DNA of 64,000 nt from assembly GCA_022575985.1 (NCBI GenBank), contig JAKSXM010000107.1, positions 2,108,001 through 2,172,000 on the forward strand. Reading direction: 5' to 3'. Within the stretch, counting starts at the first letter, position 1, and each line of letters begins with the position of its first letter. Shown here piece by piece: positions 1 to 12,303 of this stretch. Both the position numbers and the translations under genes were made by a program. The DNA is from Anagrus nilaparvatae. Taxonomy: Eukaryota > Arthropoda > Insecta > Hymenoptera > Mymaridae. The notes beneath the pieces are model-generated. The model did no database searches and was not told where the DNA came from. It saw only the letters and a program-made list of their open reading frames with translations.

Positions 1-1848
1 CTAAAATTTAAATCAAAAACATAAATTCAAAGTTAATAAAAATTTTTTTAAAAAAGAATTCTAAAACATAAATTCAAATAAATCAAAGTAAACAGTTTTA
101 AATTGATGGTATTATAAAAGTGTCTATATGTATATACATTTTCTGAATTGAATGTATCAGAAAGTTTTCTTTACGTTTTAAGACATTAAATATATATATA
201 TATATATATTTTTTAACATTGATATATAAAGTAACTAAAGTTTGTAATGATCACATTTTAAAATTTGAATCTGCCGCTCTTTTTAGTTGGTATAATGCTG
301 GGGAATTTTTGTGACAACGAAAAAACGCACGATGTCTAGTTTTATATGTAGGTAACTAGAGAGCTCGTGGTTACTAGGCAGAAAAGACTCCAAAAAACAA
401 CGAGGTGTCTATTATTAATTTTTATTAATTAATATTGTTTTTTATCAAATAAAGTTCACGACATCCTGCATTTTTTTGTTGAAATTATTCTGCGAGTAAA
501 TAATGTTAAAAAGGCCCGATCGGGGTAAATCAAGATTTTGAATATTTATTTTTATTTTAATCACATGGTAGTATAATAAATGTAATATGTTGAGGCATTG
601 ACCAAAAAGTTATTTTACATGTATAATAAATTTAAAAAAGTAAATTAAAAGATAAAGAGAGAGTTTATTTATATTAAAGAGTTAATAAATGTATAGCGGT
701 ACTAGAATGGGCTATGAATCAACTTAATAACTTATCTGGAAGATTTTTGAATGACTGGACTTTGGGTGCAACAGGATAAGTGTGGACATCTATAACTTCA
801 AGAACATCAACGACAAGTATTGGTTGTTTTTGTATTATCATCACTGAAAAGTATCATCACCAAAAGCGAGCTGGCGAGCTATAAGTACTTTAGTCATTGA
901 TGTTCTTCCACAACTTGCTCCGAGTCATCCATTTCCTCAAACATTGATTACAGATAAGTAGTTCAGTCCTAATAAATAGTCATCGTGGTTTAATAATTAA
1001 TCTCAATGAGATACTTTAAGATCTTGAATGAGGTTACGTTATAAAAATTGGTTCCATTGAGATTCATCGAGTCAATTTGTGTGCATCTGGTTATTTAATA
1101 CTCGAGTGAAGTAATCAGATGCATATAAATGAAAAAAGTAATTTCTTCGAAGAGTAATGAATAGTAAAAAGACTTAGTCAATGTACATAACGTTAAAAAA
1201 TATAAGATAAAAACATTTGATTATAAACTCTTTTTTTTTCATGTATTGTGTGTGTATGAGTGTGACAGACTTATATGAAATAAGTCAAATATTTTCTCTG
1301 TAGACTCATGAAATTGAATTTAATTTACTTAATCAAATATTTAAATAAATAAGAGTAATTGACGATATTCAGTTTTTTTAGTTAGGTTGATAAAGAGTAA
1401 AATTATAGAAAAGTAAGAATAAAATTTAGAGAAAAATTCAGACTGAAAAAATTCATTATATTTTATGTGTTATTAGATAAAATGATAAATAAGAAATTGA
1501 TTAATAAAAAAGATTTAATTATTCATGAATAAAAATAAATAAAAAAGTATTACAAGAAAAAATTTTTGTGTTTATTTCATTGAATATATATATGCTGTAA
1601 TATATACATATATATATCCATTATATATATATTATATAGATCTAATTAAGATTTAATATTCTGTTAAATGCCTATCCTTTTGATGAACTCATATTATCCT
1701 CTTTTTTGATAAATAGCAGACGACCCGCTCGTTTTATTTAATATAACTAGAGACACCAAAAATAGAGTTTTAAAAAATTGTAAATTTAAGCGCGAAATTT
1801 AAATTTTTTAAAACAGAAAATTACAAGTTTAAAATTCTCACCAGAATT
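1..1848. other. AT-rich non-coding stretch
   Basis: No gene is recognised here. It holds short TA-dinucleotide runs near 189-209 and 1587-1640. On the minus strand about 723-832 stays open for roughly 37 codons (reading VVDVLEVIDVHTYPVAPKV among others). It lies downstream of the ADAMTS-like remnant, so it could be another decayed exon of that gene, but I cannot assign it. The rest is featureless. Confidence 0.5.
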
Positions 1849-3310
1849 TATTGGAGCAGAACTAAGGTGTGTGCTCCTTGACGATGCACTGCATTACCAG
1901 ACCATATTTCTTCGTTGCTAATTTCATCTTTTGGTCTTGGTTAAATTACTAGATGCATTATTGCTTGAGATTGTCCAGCTGAAATTAAAAAAAAAAAATC
2001 ATAATTATGCGATTAAAAATATTTTTATAAGTTTCTTTTTTTTTTTAGGCATTTACCAAGGCATAAATAAACACCACTATCAGCAAAGTTGATGTCAACT
2101 ATTTTTAATGCACCTTTTTTGTTTATCTTGTATTTTCGTGATTTCTGTAATTCTTCGTGATCTTTTTCCCATTTGACATGAGCTCTAAATTTACAAAAAC
2201 ATAAATTTTTAATATTAAAAAAAATAAAACTGGCTTAAGGTCAGATTATTTTTTGCACTGAAAAATAATACGGTTAGCATTACCGGATTTTCTGGTTGCT
2301 ATTACTAGAGTTTCTAGTTGTGGTAGGCAGAAATTTTTTTTTCATTTAAATGATTGCAAATGCCACAAAATCTAATCAAAATTGAAAAAAAAATAACCGT
2401 AATTTCGGTGACCACAACCAATTTTTTTTTCAGTGCATAGTTTCAAAAAATCGACAAATAATTATAAATACTTTAGACCATTCACGAACACTCCAATCAA
2501 CTGGACAATCCCATACGTTACAATAATGTCTATCAGCAGGCGTTGGTTGAGGACACAACATGTGGTTTAGAACTTGTACTGTATAACCAGTACCTCGAGT
2601 CACTTCATGTACACAACTAACTTCACATGTTTGTATTCCTAAACCACAAGGACTTATGCATGTTGAAAATTCACTGGTATTCTATCTTTGAAATGAAAAA
2701 AAAAAAATTTTTTTAAACAAAATTTAAATTTTATGATAAATTTTTGACATATTAAATAAAAAAATTTTTTACCTCGGTGGACATGGATGATCGTTACAAA
2801 CTCTTATTCAAGATTCTGGTTTACTTAATGAACTACATAAAACTGGCATAACAGTTTTACCATCCCATCCTTTTAGCATCCCAATTTTGCACTGGTTTGA
2901 GCTTAAACGAATTTCTATATGAATTACCTCTTGGATTTCCAAAGCTTCTAGAATTGTTTCTTTTCACATTATTATTTCTGCGCTTTGAGGGATCAAATCT
3001 ATTAAAAAACAAAAAAGTTATAATAATTGTCTTATGCAATCAGTTTGAATATTATTACCTTTTTCCACCGCATTCTCTTTTATTATAGGCATTTGTAACA
3101 GCAAGGCCATTGAATGAGCAACTTGAAGTTTAAGATGGCCCTTCGACCCAATCATCAATATTGGCAAGGCTTGCTTGAGCTTCATAACTGTATTTGTAAC
3201 CATCAGAAATTTTTAAAGTTTTCTTTGGTACCAATTCGTTATTTAGAGGCTTTGGTGCTAATTCTGTTGGCTCATCCCAATTTACTTCTTCATCCATATT
3301 TAAAGTTTGA
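1849..3310 (-). pseudogene. ADAMTS-like / thrombospondin-repeat protein remnant (broken)
   Basis: Several minus-strand exons together look like part of an extracellular-matrix ADAMTS-like protein (punctin/madd-4 type), which is normally secreted. About 2470-2680 reads as a thrombospondin type 1 repeat with STCISPCGLGIQTCEVSC, then YCNVWDCPVDWSVREWSK. About 2765-2890 gives the previous repeat end, VCNDHPCPPR. About 2049-2185 is an Ig-like domain ending INFADSGVYLCLGKC; 1850-1985 continues it. Upstream, about 2880-3310 is a charged linker. Exons are separated by AT-rich introns with plausible splice sites, so this is a genomic copy and not a retrocopy. It is broken: there are in-frame stops (for example before IRVCNDHPC and after DDWVEGPS) and at least one frameshift near 2870. 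Assignment to the family is by cysteine spacing and WSxxxWS-like motifs; the exact orthologue is uncertain. Confidence 0.75.
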
Positions 3311-4309
3311 TTTAATTATATGAAGTAATTTTGCAGCTGTGAAAAATTTTAAGATATATATACCTTTTGTAAAAAATTCATATATTTTAAGTACACTTTT
3401 CATTTTATTATTAATTACGTTTTCCATCAATTTACAATAATGAAATTTCTATAATTTATTTATTAGTTTTATTTTATTAATCATTTTAAAATTTTATTCA
3501 TTATTAATTTTTTACAAAAGAAAAAGAAACATTCATTTTTTATTCTATAAAATAGTGGTGCAGAGACGACGCACGAACAAATTTTTTTAAAGAAAAATCT
3601 ATTTAAATTTGTATTAACTCTACTAAACAATGATTAATTATTTATGTCGTACAACACACCTGATTAAAGACAGCTTTAATTGTCAAAATATATATTAAAA
3701 AATAATTTGTTAAAAAAATATTATTTTTATTAGTTTAACTCCGAAATTTCAACTGCGTAGTGTATATTTACACCCCCCACTATTTTTTCAGCGATTGTAC
3801 TGTCGATAAAGAAGTTTTATTGAAAAGCGGTTTTCTTAAATTTTTAATTACTTTTGTTAATTATGACAATAAAACAATCATAATCTTATACTATTATTTT
3901 AAATTTATTATTACATTAAGAAACGGCTTAAATTATTTTGTTTCTTTTTTTTCTTCATAAAATAGAGAGATTTTTGTAATTTGGAATAGGTGTATTGATT
4001 GTGTCAGTAATTTTTAAAATTTTGAAAATTTATCTAAAACTAATTTTTAAAATTTTATTATATTAGCACATTGTCATAATTAACAAAATTAATTAAAAAT
4101 TAATTGAAATAATAACAACCTTTACGAGCAAGTATTTAAATTAATTGAAATAATAACAACCTTTACGAGCAAGTTATTTAGTAAGTTGTTATTATTTCAA
4201 TTAATTTAAATACTCTCCTTGTTATCGAGCGATACAATAAATTTTGAATATTAATTAATATTCATTATTATTTATTTAATTAAAAATTGTTTTATTTTAT
4301 TGAAATTTG
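3311..4309. other. AT-rich intergenic DNA
   Basis: No convincing gene. The reading frame at 3760-3960 has no ATG start (it begins GTG) and is composed of F/I/Y/L as expected from AT-rich DNA. The stretch contains the small inverted repeat listed separately. Confidence 0.6.
4097..4213. repeat. Direct plus inverted repeat, about 35 bp units
   Basis: The segment AATAACAACCTTTACGAGCA, preceded by an AATTGAAAT stretch, occurs twice in tandem (about 4100-4135 and 4139-4173). It is then followed by the inverted form of its AT-rich part (about 4181-4213), so the region can fold into a hairpin. No function is evident. Confidence 0.7.
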
Positions 4310-5160
4310 CACGAGGGGTCTTATGGCTGTGCACTTAAAGCACTCAAAAGGCGTTATCTTTAGAAATACTCATTATATACAAAACTTTACTATAGATATC
4401 AGAAAGTAAAATAGAGTAAAGTGGAGTAAATCTTATAGTTTGCAAACAAGCCCATACTTTGCAAGACCAAACTTTGATTTCAGTATTATTTTCACATCCG
4501 CTAATAGCAAATCGCCAAAATTAAGCGCTTTAAAAAATTTTTAGGAAAAGAAAGTAATGATTGGAATAATTTTTTATGTTAATTTTTTTTATTTACCTAC
4601 TCTGGCTGATAGTTTTTATGATCCTCTAAAAAAAAGAGCGAAGAAATAGGTTTTCCATCATGCGGCTTCAATTGATGTAAGCATTGTGGAGGTTGTTGGA
4701 ACTCCTCCTGAATTTTGCAAATAAATTTGAAAAAATTTTACTTCACCATCAGAACTAGCTGTTGCAAGAGCTGTACCATCAGGGCTGAAAGTTGCTTTTT
4801 CAATTGCTCCAGCTTCATTATAAATTTCTAGCATAGCACCATTACTCTTTACGTCTGGATTATTTGCCTATACTCAATTTTAAAATTACAATTTAAATAA
4901 ATAAACCCGAAAAATTTTATTCTAACAAACCTTAATATGAGTATCATAAAGTTTTGAAGCAGCTGCAACTGACCATAATTCTGCTTTTTCACCACGAGTA
5001 AGATCTAATAACTTAGAAAACTCATCTAACCTAATGCTAAATCTTGAATGGCTACTTTCATATCTCTATTAAGAATTCTTTCTTCTTTCTCTTTATTAAC
5101 TATCCTAACGGCACCTTCATTACCAGCTTAATATAATTTAAAGTCAGACCACAATTTAAA
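4310..5160 (-). pseudogene. EDC4 (Ge-1) WD40-region fragment, broken
   Basis: Minus-strand exons match the WD40 part of enhancer of mRNA-decapping protein 4, a cytoplasmic P-body scaffold for DCP1/DCP2. Recognisable blocks in order are GAVRIVNKEKEERIL (about 5110), DEFSKLLDLTRGEKAELWSV (about 4970), ATFSPDGTALATASSDGEV (about 4790), LKPHDGKPISSLFFLEDHKN (about 4640), then FWRFAISGCENN..IKVW and LQTIRFTP (about 4440-4510) and LSDIYSKVLYIMSISKD (about 4350). An intron of 63 bp with GT-AG ends (4868-4930) is retained, so this is a DNA-level copy. Frameshifts occur within the first and second exons (near 4700 and 5020), stops are present, and a block between LQTIRFTP and LLSDIYS seems deleted. 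It cannot encode a functional protein; the true gene should lie elsewhere in the genome. Confidence 0.85.
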
Positions 5161-5940
5161 TTTTCCTAAAGAACGGTAAAAAAGTACTTTGAAGAGAATT
5201 TCTTCGGATCTACGTCACCGAAACGATTGAAACAACAGGGATAAATAAAGAATTTTTGTAAAATTTGAGATGTACAGAATTTTTTAAAACTATAAGACCA
5301 ACTAGAGCTATAGGAACATCTATAGCTAAGGACCATTAAAATATCGGCAGTATTGGTTGAAAACATTATGTTTTTTTAAAATATAGTTCAGTCATATTGT
5401 TATTTTAAAATGTGAAAGAAACTGGTAATATATTTGTATATTTTTCAAAATATTATGAACATGTAAATGGAAAATTAATGGAATTTTTCGTTTCAAAATT
5501 ACTTGATAACGAAATTATTTAAAAACTTTCTCGCCTCAATGATCGTTTAAAAAATTTAATACGGAAACTCCGTTTTCGCAAATCATGAAAAGATCTAATT
5601 TTCTATTTTTTTAATTATCAAACGTAAAAATATAATCTGTAGACATAAAAATTTTAAAATTAAAAAATAAGCACACATATACCAAAAAAATGAGACCAAT
5701 CGGTAGTCTTTAGGTGTTAAATGCGAGATGAAATGCAATATGGTAGCGTTATTTAGAAAATTGCCTAAAAAACCAATTTTGGAATATTGTCGAAAGTTTG
5801 AACCCTGCCGTTCTAGGCCCAGAAGGCGCCTTGGAATAAACAGATGGTATCTTGAGTGTTTTTTAACATATTAAAGTCATTCATAACTATGGATTGTAAT
5901 TTAGCGACCCAAAGGTTCCGGGCTCCCCTTGTAAGTACTC
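5161..5940. other. Intergenic DNA with a piece of the neighbouring foldback family
   Basis: No gene is recognised. The reading frame on the minus strand at 5166-5366 has no resemblance to EDC4 or any other family I know. About 5686-5800 resembles 7003-7080 inside the next element (shared text such as CGGTAG followed by GGTAGCG/GTAGCGCCATTTAGA), so a fragment of the same repeat family sits just outside it. Confidence 0.5.
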
Positions 5941-7768
5941 AAAGAGCATTCAGGAATATTAGGGGGAAATCTGCACCAGAATGATATCTAAAAAACCTTT
6001 TACAGATTGTTTATACATAAAAAAATAATAAGTTCCCCGTTGGAATTTTGCCCCCAGCTGCACTTCATGGGGCAAAAGAGGGGTCAAAAACGCGTTTTTT
6101 TTTCTCTTTTTTTTCAAAAATTCATATCTTCGGTTCCTTAGTACCAAAATAGGTCTACATGGTCTTAAATGATTTGTCTTTGATACCTTTTTCACATACA
6201 AACCTTAAAAAATAATTTTGCCCACTTTAGGACTCTTAAATTCAAAAATACTGAAGATTAACTTTAAAAATTTTACTTTAAAATTCAATTATTTTGCTAT
6301 ATCAAAAATCACCTCTCTGGAAAATTTATATGTTTTTTATCTATCAAAGCCCTTCAAAACGAGCCTGGTTAGATCAAATTTGAACCGCGGTAACCGTCAA
6401 AATTTCAAAAAAACCAAAATTTATTATGGGATTTTTTTGAAGATAACAAGGGGATTGTCAACTGTTTTGGAATACGATTTGTTTCTAACTTTCAAAACAG
6501 GTTGTGGTAGTTGAGAAAACATCCTTCATACCCTCAGTTTACCTGAATGGGCCTCCTGGTCCTAGAAATTTTACCCTATAGCAGGGTTATATGCTATAAT
6601 TATAAGATAGGAATTTTTAGGCTATCTTCTAAATGGCGCTGCTACCTTGTAAGTAAACCAAATACCTTCCGGCTAGTCTTATTTTTTTTGAGTATTTATC
6701 AACTTTTGACCCCCGTAAACCATTTTTTTATAAGTAATTCTCTGACCATTATGGTAACTAAACCAAATGAACATATTAAGCAAAAGGAACGAGTAAAAAA
6801 CTTTTAAAAACTAGGAGCTAGCACAAAATTTTTGAGTTCTATAAGACCCACTTAAGTCAAAAATTATAATTTTGGCAGCACTTTAAAAATTGGTCATTTT
6901 TGGTCAAATATGTTCATTTGGTTTACTGACTATAACGGTTACAGAATTACTGATAAAAAAATGCGGTTTACGGGGGTCAAAAGGTGATAAATACTTTAAA
7001 AAAATGAGATTAACCGGTAGGTATTTGGTTTACTCACGAGGTAGTAGCGCCATTTAGAAGATAGCCTATAAAAATCTTATGTAGCATATAACCCTATAGG
7101 GTATAATTTCTAGGACCAGGAGACCCATTCAGGTAAACTGAGGGTATAAAGGATGTTTTCTCAACTACCACAACCTGTTTTGAAAGTTAGAAGCAAATCG
7201 TATTCCCAAACAGTTGACAATCCCCTTGTTATCTTCAAAAAAACTCCATAAAAAATTTTGGTTTTTTTGAAATTTTGACGGTTTCCGCAGCTCAAATTTG
7301 ACCTAACCAGGCTCATTTTGAAGGACTTTGATAGATAAAAAACATATAAATTTTCCAGAGAGGTGATTTTTGATATAGCAAAATAATTGAATTTTAAAGT
7401 AACATTTTTAATGTTAGTCTTTAGTATTTTTGAATTTAAAGGTTCCAAAAGTGAGCAAAATTATTTTTTGACTTTTTTATGTAAAAAAAGTATCAAACAC
7501 GAAACTTTTAAGACCATGTAGACCTTCCTTAGTACCAAAATATTGGTACTATAAGGAACCAGAGATATAAATTTTTGACAGATTTTTGAAGAAAAAAAGA
7601 GGAAAAAAACACGTTTTTGCCCGCCCCCCTGCCCCATGAATTACAGCTAGGGGCAAAATTCCAACGTGGAACTTATTATTCTTTTATGTATAAACAATCT
7701 GTAAAAGGTTTTTCAGATATCATTCTGGTGCAGATTTTCCCCTAATATTCCGGGATGCTCTTTTAAAC
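5941..7768. mobile_element. Foldback (long inverted repeat) element
   Basis: Two arms of roughly 840 bp are imperfect reverse complements: left about 5941-6777, right about 6907-7768, with a loop of about 130 bp (6778-6906). The outer ends read AAAGAGCAT..GGAATATT and its complement. Each arm carries the same open stretch (plus strand 6218-6514, minus strand 7161-7448, both ending LTFKTGCGS) because the arms are copies; I do not think it is a gene. Scattered mismatches show the arms have drifted. No clear target duplication or transposase is visible, so this is best called a non-autonomous foldback/MITE-like element. Confidence 0.75.
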
Positions 7769-8504
7769 AATAATAGCTAGGAGTAAAGTAACAATTGTTC
7801 ACTCTTTAAGTACCCATTGATTATAGTTAATATTCCAAATTTCACGCATATTTTTCTTAGAAAAAAATGTATATCAGTAATTCAATTCTCTCAATTTTTA
7901 ATTTCAGAATTGCTACTAATCACATAAATAAAGTTCTATTCTATTCTATTCTATTTAATTACTCAACAATTACTAGAAAAGTAACAATTTTTCACTCTTT
8001 ATGTACCCATTAATATTCCAAATGTCAAGCATATATCTTTTTCAGAAAAAAAATGATCAATAATTCATTATTTTCAAAATTTCAATTTCATCTCTTTGAA
8101 AGGATTACTTTTAAGTGTCAATCTAAAATTTTAAAATAATGCGTATTTAAAAAATTAATTAATTATTCTATAATGTAAACCAATGGTTACAAAATTACAA
8201 TAAATCATGAAATTTTTAGTATGAATATCTGTTTCAGAAAAAAAATAATTTCATAATTTAAATTGGCAAGTAATTTTATCCGAATCATGCAAAAATAATT
8301 TTTCCGGATTTTTTTTGTATACAATTATTAATTTAAAAAAAATAGGTATAAGAAGTTAGCCATAAATTTTATCCATTAATTTTATTCTCATTTATAAATA
8401 AAATATATTGATATTAATAAATACTCTTTTCATAATAAGAAAACAAAACTTTATATATTTTTTTTAAATTAAAAATTTTTTTATCCCCTAATGTTATGCA
8501 CACC
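7769..8504. other. Intergenic AT-rich DNA with a short dispersed duplication
   Basis: About 7786-7850 and 7978-8040 are diverged copies of one another (AAGTAACAATT..TTCACTCTTTA..GTACCCATT). A TTCTA pentanucleotide run lies at about 7937-7958. No gene is seen. Confidence 0.6.
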
Positions 8505-8509
8505 TATAC

Positions 8510-8785
8510 TATTAGGTTTGTGGGTTATTTAAATAAAAACACTTATTTATATTTTAATATAACACTCAATGTTTATTCACGTCTAAATCCCAATCTTAAT
8601 AATCACGTCTTAATTACACTAAAATATAGTTAATAATTAGTTATTATAAAATGTCGAACACGCCGATACAATATAGAGAGAACGATGTCGATACGACGGT
8701 TGCTATACAAGCACTGAGAACTTCGCGTCCCTTTCTTCTCCACATAGTATAAAGTGGATGTGATAGAGAGCGCCACATTCCAACA
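8510..8785 (-). repeat. 3' LTR of the copia-type element
   Basis: It is 276 bp and identical to the other LTR except at one base (GAGAACTTCGCG here versus GAGAAATTCGCG). Its outer end abuts the TATAC target duplication at 8505-8509. Confidence 0.9.
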
Positions 8786-8796
8786 CTCCCTCCCGA
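8786..8796 (-). promoter_or_regulatory. Polypurine tract
   Basis: Read on the minus strand the bases directly before the LTR start (TGTTGG) are CGGGAGGGAG, as expected for the plus-strand primer of an LTR element. Confidence 0.75.
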
Positions 8797-9537
8797 TCTC
8801 GAGCACATCCAACAGCTAACTACTTATCTGAAACAAAAATAATCAAAAACATATCAAATGAATATTATTAGCTCATCTTAATCAAAAACACTCTTTTACA
8901 ACACACTCTAGAATACAATCCTTTTCACATCAATTTCGCGCCTAAATTTATTGCTAAGACACATCTTTAACACAGACATCACAAAATTACGATATTAAGT
9001 AATATCATCATCGAACCAAGGAAAACAGTCGTTATTATTAGTTTTGACGTCAGTTTAAAGAAACTGTATTTGTAACTTTTCTTTTCTAATATAACACATC
9101 ATAAAATATTGCGCTTGACAAATTTATCAGATTAATTATAGTTCTAAAATAATCTTAATACAAACCTGCTTATCAATTAATTATTTTATAATTCATAATA
9201 TTCGCAACCAATTAGTTTTGAATGTACACTCAAACACATATAACTCAAAGCTACAGATTTACTTCTTTAAAGTAATAAATGAAATATTTGATAATAGCTT
9301 AGTTGTCTCCTAAAAAGTTAATTTTAGTTTCATTAAAATTTTCAGTACTCATCTAAAATCCTTTTGCAATATAATAATTAGCCATTTTCTTTAATAAGGA
9401 TCATTTCATTCCATATGATTTTTGTAAACGTTTTCAATTCAATGCCAATGTCATAATATAATTTTATTGTGTCTCGTCTAATATAACTTTCATTTTCCTT
9501 AAGTCATTAAGAAATTTGTTCATACTTTTCACAGACT

Positions 9538-9929
9538 CAAATGATTAAAATATCTTATTTCTCTGAAATTCTTATTGGAAACATATCTTTCTTTCCATTC
9601 TATTCAGTTCTGAGTTGACTTAAATTTTATACTTTTTCACGTCATTTTAAAGACTCTTCTTAAATCATTTTTATATATTTGAACATTGTGTATCATAAAT
9701 AATTTAAAATTCTTTTCTTTAGTTTATTTTTAACAAATGATTAAAATATCTTATTTCTCTGAAATTCTTATTGGAAACATATCTTTCTTTCCATTCTATT
9801 CAGTTCTGAGTTGACTTAAATTTTATACTTTTTCACGTCATTTTAAAGACTCTTCTTAAATCATTTTTATATATTTGAACATTGTGTATCATAAATAATT
9901 TAAAATTCTTTTCCTTAGTTTAATTTTAA
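9538..9929. repeat. 196-bp tandem duplication inside the LTR element
   Basis: Two head-to-tail copies (9538-9733, 9734-9929) differ at only a few positions, for example TTTCTTTAG versus TTTCCTTAG near their ends. No coding content is seen. Confidence 0.85.
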
Positions 9930-12303
9930 CTGAACCACACTATTACTCAAAATTATTGCTGCGTCTAATTTTAATAAGTAATTTTAAAATTGTCATCAGT
10001 TAATGGGTAAATTAGTCCCACTTTTAGAGTATGTAAATAAAATCATTCTTAATCTTCTTTAATGAAAGATACTTATTCTATTTCTTGAGACTCATCTAAT
10101 TCTATCATAGTTAAGAACTGCAAGAGTTTAGATTTAAATTTATTTATCTACGTCGTTAATAAAGGCTTTTCACGTCCATTCATCTTGTAATTTAAATTTC
10201 ATGTATTTATTATTAAATATTTTATTTTTGTAGAATATTTTGATTTCTAATCTTAAGTTTTCTAATTATCAAAATCCTCTGAAATATAGTATTTTCATCT
10301 TTCCTATTTTTCTCGAATCTGAAAAATTAATTATGCTACCTAAAATCGATTAATTTCATTAATAGTTTTCTACAAGTTTATATGATATACGATTTCTATT
10401 CATTTTGTAAAAGAAAAATTATATGCAATTTTATAAGACATAGCTTGCTACAATATCTACTCTCCCTATCTATTTTAAAAAATTGCATTAATTTATTATA
10501 ATGATCAGATTTTTGATTAATTTTATTTATCAATAGATAATAAAATCTTCGATTTTAATTAAAATTTTGTTAACTTTGTTTTCTTTTACACTCTCCCTCC
10601 GTTCTTGACATTTCAATTAATTCTCTTTAAATATCTCATCAAAATTTTATCAGTAAATTTTTCTTATTACATCAAAACCTTCTCGAGAATCTTTTCTACA
10701 TTTGAATAGTATCACATATTCATAAACTTATCTTGATTCAGATCAAAGGAAAATTCAACCAAAGTAAATTAAACTAAAGTACTTCATTAGTATAATAATA
10801 CTTATAGATACACGTCTACAGTTTATAGTTTATTTAAATGCAGTCAGCATATTTTAAATTGTTAAGAAAGTTCAAATCTAAAATATAACTTGGGCAAAAA
10901 ATTTCCTCATATTGAAATATGAATCATATATTCATTAATGAAAATTTATGAAAAAATCTAATCGTCAATATATCATAATTCTAGGACTACAAGGTATTAG
11001 ATTTTCACACCTCATTCAGCTATTTATTTAAATATTCAGTAGACTAAATATTTTGATTTGACTTGACGTAGTAAACGTCAATGTCTGGTTTTATACCATT
11101 TAGTGATATTTATACGTACTTTCCAAACACATCCTTATTTCGACTATAGTTTCGAATAACTGTCAAAATATAAAAATTAGTTAGTTGTTGATTTTAATAA
11201 CTTCTCTAATAAATAAACATAGAATATCGTTGATTTCGAGTTGATAACGTATTAACTCATATATTTAATTCATAATTGCCTATTTAATTTTGCACTCATC
11301 TAGTCTTTAGCTTAGAAGATAATTTAAAATTTTTGACACATCTTAAAACGTACATTTCTTTTAATAAAACTTATCTCTGCATAGTTATACAAATAAATTA
11401 ATTTTATTTCCTGAAGAATTTTAATTCAAGTTCAGTCTTATAACCTTTCTTCGTCATTAAGAATAGCTCATCACAAATATTAATTATATACAAGTTAGGA
11501 TAACTTCAAAATTAAAATCTATCTCAATTTATTGTAAAATTTTATTTTGAACTCATCTTTATTTCTCGCTTCAAAAATATAAGTAGACGATTTTATGATT
11601 AGAATTTGCTCTTAAAGTTTATTGTATACTCTTATCTATTTTATCTTTATAAAGGTCACCATATTTAATTCATTTGTATATTTTAATATATATCCACAAA
11701 ATAAATATAAAGAATATCATACTGAGGTATGAATTTAGATATGAATTTAAAATATTCAATTCTTAATTGCTAAAGAAACATCTAAATCATTCATAATTTA
11801 GTATAAATACTCCCTCCGATCTTAAGTACTCAGTTGTCATTTTTTATTCAATATGTCATAAAATTGTTTTCAACTTTATTTTACTAACAATGTAGTAAAA
11901 ACAAGTTAAATAAACGTAGTAAATTAAATCCTTTGATTTTTCATTAGACAGATATAAGTCACTTCTTATAAATTTATTAGTTGTTAGTAAAGTATCACAT
12001 TCCTTTTCACTTCAGTTGTAAAAAAAATTTTACTATAACGTAGATTTTAAAACATTTTTGCTATTGGCAACAAATATATTAATATTTATCTTTTCATCGA
12101 TCTTCAACAGCCATTTTAGTGTATTTTTACAATAATTATAATTTCTACATTATTCGAAGAACAAATACATCAAATATATTATTTATATTACATAAATAGA
12201 TATATATTTCAAATACAGTTAATTTGTTTTCCAAACAAGAACTCTCATCTTTAAAATATAGTCGAATTAAATTCTAAAAGGAAAATTTCATTTCAATAAT
12301 TTT

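Noticed and set aside
6218..6514. 98-residue open frame, with an inverted near-copy at 7161-7448
   Set aside because: Both lie in the arms of a foldback element. Similarity follows from the inverted repeat, the composition is low-complexity, and no domain is evident.
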